From NCBI RefSeq assembly GCF_003990185.1, contig NZ_RZHF01000025.1, forward strand, positions 143 through 64,142: a stretch of DNA of 64,000 nucleotides, written 5' to 3'. Source of the stretch: Vreelandella nanhaiensis. Its GTDB lineage: Bacteria; Pseudomonadota; Gammaproteobacteria; Pseudomonadales; Halomonadaceae. The notes under the pieces were generated by a model, which saw only the letters and a list, made by a program, of their open reading frames with translations, made no database searches and had not been told where the DNA came from. Shown here piece after piece: positions 63,469 through 64,000 of the stretch (position 1 is its first letter; every line of letters starts with the position of its first letter). The position numbers were made by a program, and so were the translations under genes.

Positions 63469-64000
63469 ATGCTGCTGTATGGACTGAGTTTATTAGCTGG
63501 TATTGCGCTTTTAACCCTAGGCGGTGAAGGACTGATTCGCGGCGCCGTGGCCGGAGCGAAGCGGCTGGGCGTATCACCTCTGTTTACCGGGCTGGTCATC
63601 GTGGGGTTTGGCACCTCATCGCCCGAGCTGGTGGTGTCGATTCACGCCGCTATGAACCAACAGCCCGACATCGCAATTGGCAACGTAGTCGGCAGCAATA
63701 TTGGCAATATCTTATTGATTCTTGGCCTTTGTGCTCTTATCTGCCCGCTGACCACCCAGCCACAGGCGCTCAAGCGCGATGGGCTGGTAATGATGCTGGC
63801 TGCAGGACTGTTTATTGTTTTAGCTTTCAACGGTAGCCTGGGCCGCTTCGATGCGGTGCTACTTCTCATAAGCCTGGCGGCCTATCTGATATGGGCGTAT
63901 CAAAGTGAAAGTGGCCAGCACTCCCCTTCTGCCGAGTTACATACTGCCGAGGCAAACGAAGTCACCAAGCTGCCTAGTAGTACGCTCTTTATTGTGGTGG
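63469..64000 (+). CDS. Calcium/sodium antiporter, CaCA family (3' end outside window)
   Basis: Partial ORF of at least 177 codons, open to the right edge. The first alpha repeat is present: FGTSSPELVVSIHAA and GNVVGSNIGNILLILG, which carry the cation-binding glutamate and asparagine. The hydrophobic pattern is of the YrbG-like/K+-independent branch. A loop begins near residue 145 (QSESGQHSPSAELH). The second repeat lies beyond the window. Confidence 0.9.
   Translation, partial: MLLYGLSLLAGIALLTLGGEGLIRGAVAGAKRLGVSPLFTGLVIVGFGTSSPELVVSIHAAMNQQPDIAIGNVVGSNIGNILLILGLCALICPLTTQPQALKRDGLVMMLAAGLFIVLAFNGSLGRFDAVLLLISLAAYLIWAYQSESGQHSPSAELHTAEANEVTKLPSSTLFIVV

Overview
This is a chromosomal window from a gammaproteobacterium of the Halomonas/Vreelandella (Halomonadaceae) type. 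The assignment is inferred from gene order and family resemblance: a Pseudomonas-like dksA-gluQ-cbrX-cbrA-cbrB-[crcZ]-pcnB-folK-panB-panC block, a tmRNA tag ANDENYAQGALAA, a Fur that lacks the second CxxC cysteine, a TTG-started carA behind dapB, and fairly high GC. Almost all of it is dense core genome. I see no insertion sequence, prophage, integrase or CRISPR array.

Layout. 1-8.6 kb: tyrS and anmK diverge, followed by a small Cys-rich ORF, yggS, proC, yggT, metX and metW, with sfsA and an aminotransferase convergent to them. 8.7-19.7 kb: dksA, gluQ, the CbrX/CbrA/CbrB carbon-control system, an 870-base gap that holds a CrcZ-like regulatory RNA, then pcnB, folK, panB, panC and panD. 19.8-22.3 kb: a thiolase and an MFS exporter. 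22.3-39.2 kb, mostly minus strand: the classical secG-tRNA-Leu-tRNA-fMet-rimP-nusA-infB-rbfA-truB-rpsO-pnp translation/RNA cluster with tpiA, glmM, folP, ftsH and rlmE upstream, then yhbY and greA. 39.2-45 kb: carB, carA and dapB, with a structured leader before carA. 45-49.5 kb: a DUF2218 protein, an iron-type ABC importer and a DMT exporter. 49.6-50.6 kb: an isolated HNH endonuclease that looks acquired. 50.6-59.5 kb: dnaJ, dnaK and grpE with two heat-shock-type promoters, recN, fur, bamE, rnfH, ratA, smpB and ssrA (tmRNA). 59.5-64 kb: an SRAP protein, a GntP permease, a DUF1311 protein, ZinT and the start of a Ca2+/Na+ antiporter.

The most interesting element is the region 14.75-15.38 kb. 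Directly downstream of cbrB there is a near-consensus sigma-54 promoter preceded by TGTTAC/GTAACA half-sites. It is followed by about 450 bases carrying eight to nine clusters of the AAnAAnAA (CA) motif, several of them in hairpin loops, and a rho-independent terminator. This is the architecture and position of the Pseudomonas CrcZ RNA that sequesters Hfq/Crc, and it implies a complete CbrA-CbrB-CrcZ carbon catabolite circuit in this lineage. A second interesting element is the carA leader: a 25-codon leader ORF ends one base before the TTG start, and one of two mutually exclusive hairpins covers the carA ribosome binding site.
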